Source: JADJLQ01 sp034439915 (lineage in GTDB: Bacteria; Bacteroidota; Bacteroidia; Chitinophagales; Saprospiraceae). Taken from it: a DNA stretch of 22,018 nucleotides. Made by a program: the position numbers and the translations under genes. Of the stretch, positions 22,014-22,018 are shown piece by piece; the first letter of the stretch is position 1, and each line of letters opens with the position of its first letter. Under the pieces are notes generated by a model. It saw only the letters and a list, made by a program, of their open reading frames with translations. It ran no database searches and was not told where the DNA came from. The stretch covers positions 1 through 22,018 of the forward strand of contig JAWXBI010000029.1 of NCBI GenBank assembly GCA_034439915.1. Direction: 5' to 3'.

Positions 22014-22018
22014 CTGAT

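Overview
The window reads as a chromosomal segment of a member of the Bacteroidota. The signs are a fused ccoNO cytochrome oxidase gene, Bacteroidota-type -7 boxes (TAnnTTTG) instead of -35/-10 promoters, weak or absent Shine-Dalgarno sequences, and several GTG or TTG starts. I cannot name the genus from sequence alone.

Layout. (1) 1-408 is the 3' end of an ACR3-type arsenite efflux gene. About 830 bases follow with no convincing gene apart from a strong terminator hairpin, and then comes a small proline-rich ORF. (2) 1555-5063, minus strand: a Balon-like (baeRF) ribosome hibernation factor, a Na/Pi cotransporter with a PhoU-like tail, and a small membrane protein. (3) 5102-7353: a two-HKD phospholipase D / cardiolipin synthase-like protein converging on a YdjM-type membrane hydrolase. 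(4) 7626-9101, plus strand: a DUF2267 protein, an Hsp20 chaperone with a strong terminator, and a small coiled-coil protein. (5) 9170-20313, minus strand: a complete cbb3 oxidase locus in the order ccoS-ccoNO-ccoQ-ccoP-(Gre-like)-ccoG-ccoH-(TauE/DsbD_2-like)-ccoI. A PAS histidine kinase and a response regulator follow it; the regulator joins a receiver domain to a CRP-type effector. ccoS (55 aa) and ccoQ (52 aa) are short genes found by direct translation. (6) 20581-21719: two tandem paralogous universal stress proteins. (7) 21940-22013: tRNA-Pro(UGG).

How the parts fit. The locus combines high-affinity (microaerobic) respiration, its copper and heme maturation factors, a two-component system, and dormancy or stress effectors (Hsp20, USPs, ribosome hibernation factor). 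The combination recalls the DosR dormancy regulon of mycobacteria, although the regulator type differs.

Main find. Five stress-gene promoters share a 65-bp module with identical spacing. Two tandem CRP/FNR-type dyads (core TGA-N6-TCA, best form TGAT-N4-ATCA) lie exactly 22 bp apart, and 23 nt after the proximal dyad comes a TAnnTTTG-like -7 box. This places the dyads near -41.5 and -63.5, the class II plus class I activator positions. The module lies before hsp20, baeRF, the small membrane protein gene, DUF2267 and usp1; some half-sites are degenerate. The receiver-CRP regulator encoded in the window keeps the Glu-x3-Arg pair in its recognition helix that reads a TGA/TCA core in CRP and FNR, so it is a natural candidate to bind these sites. 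The binding assignment is inference; the spacing is read directly.
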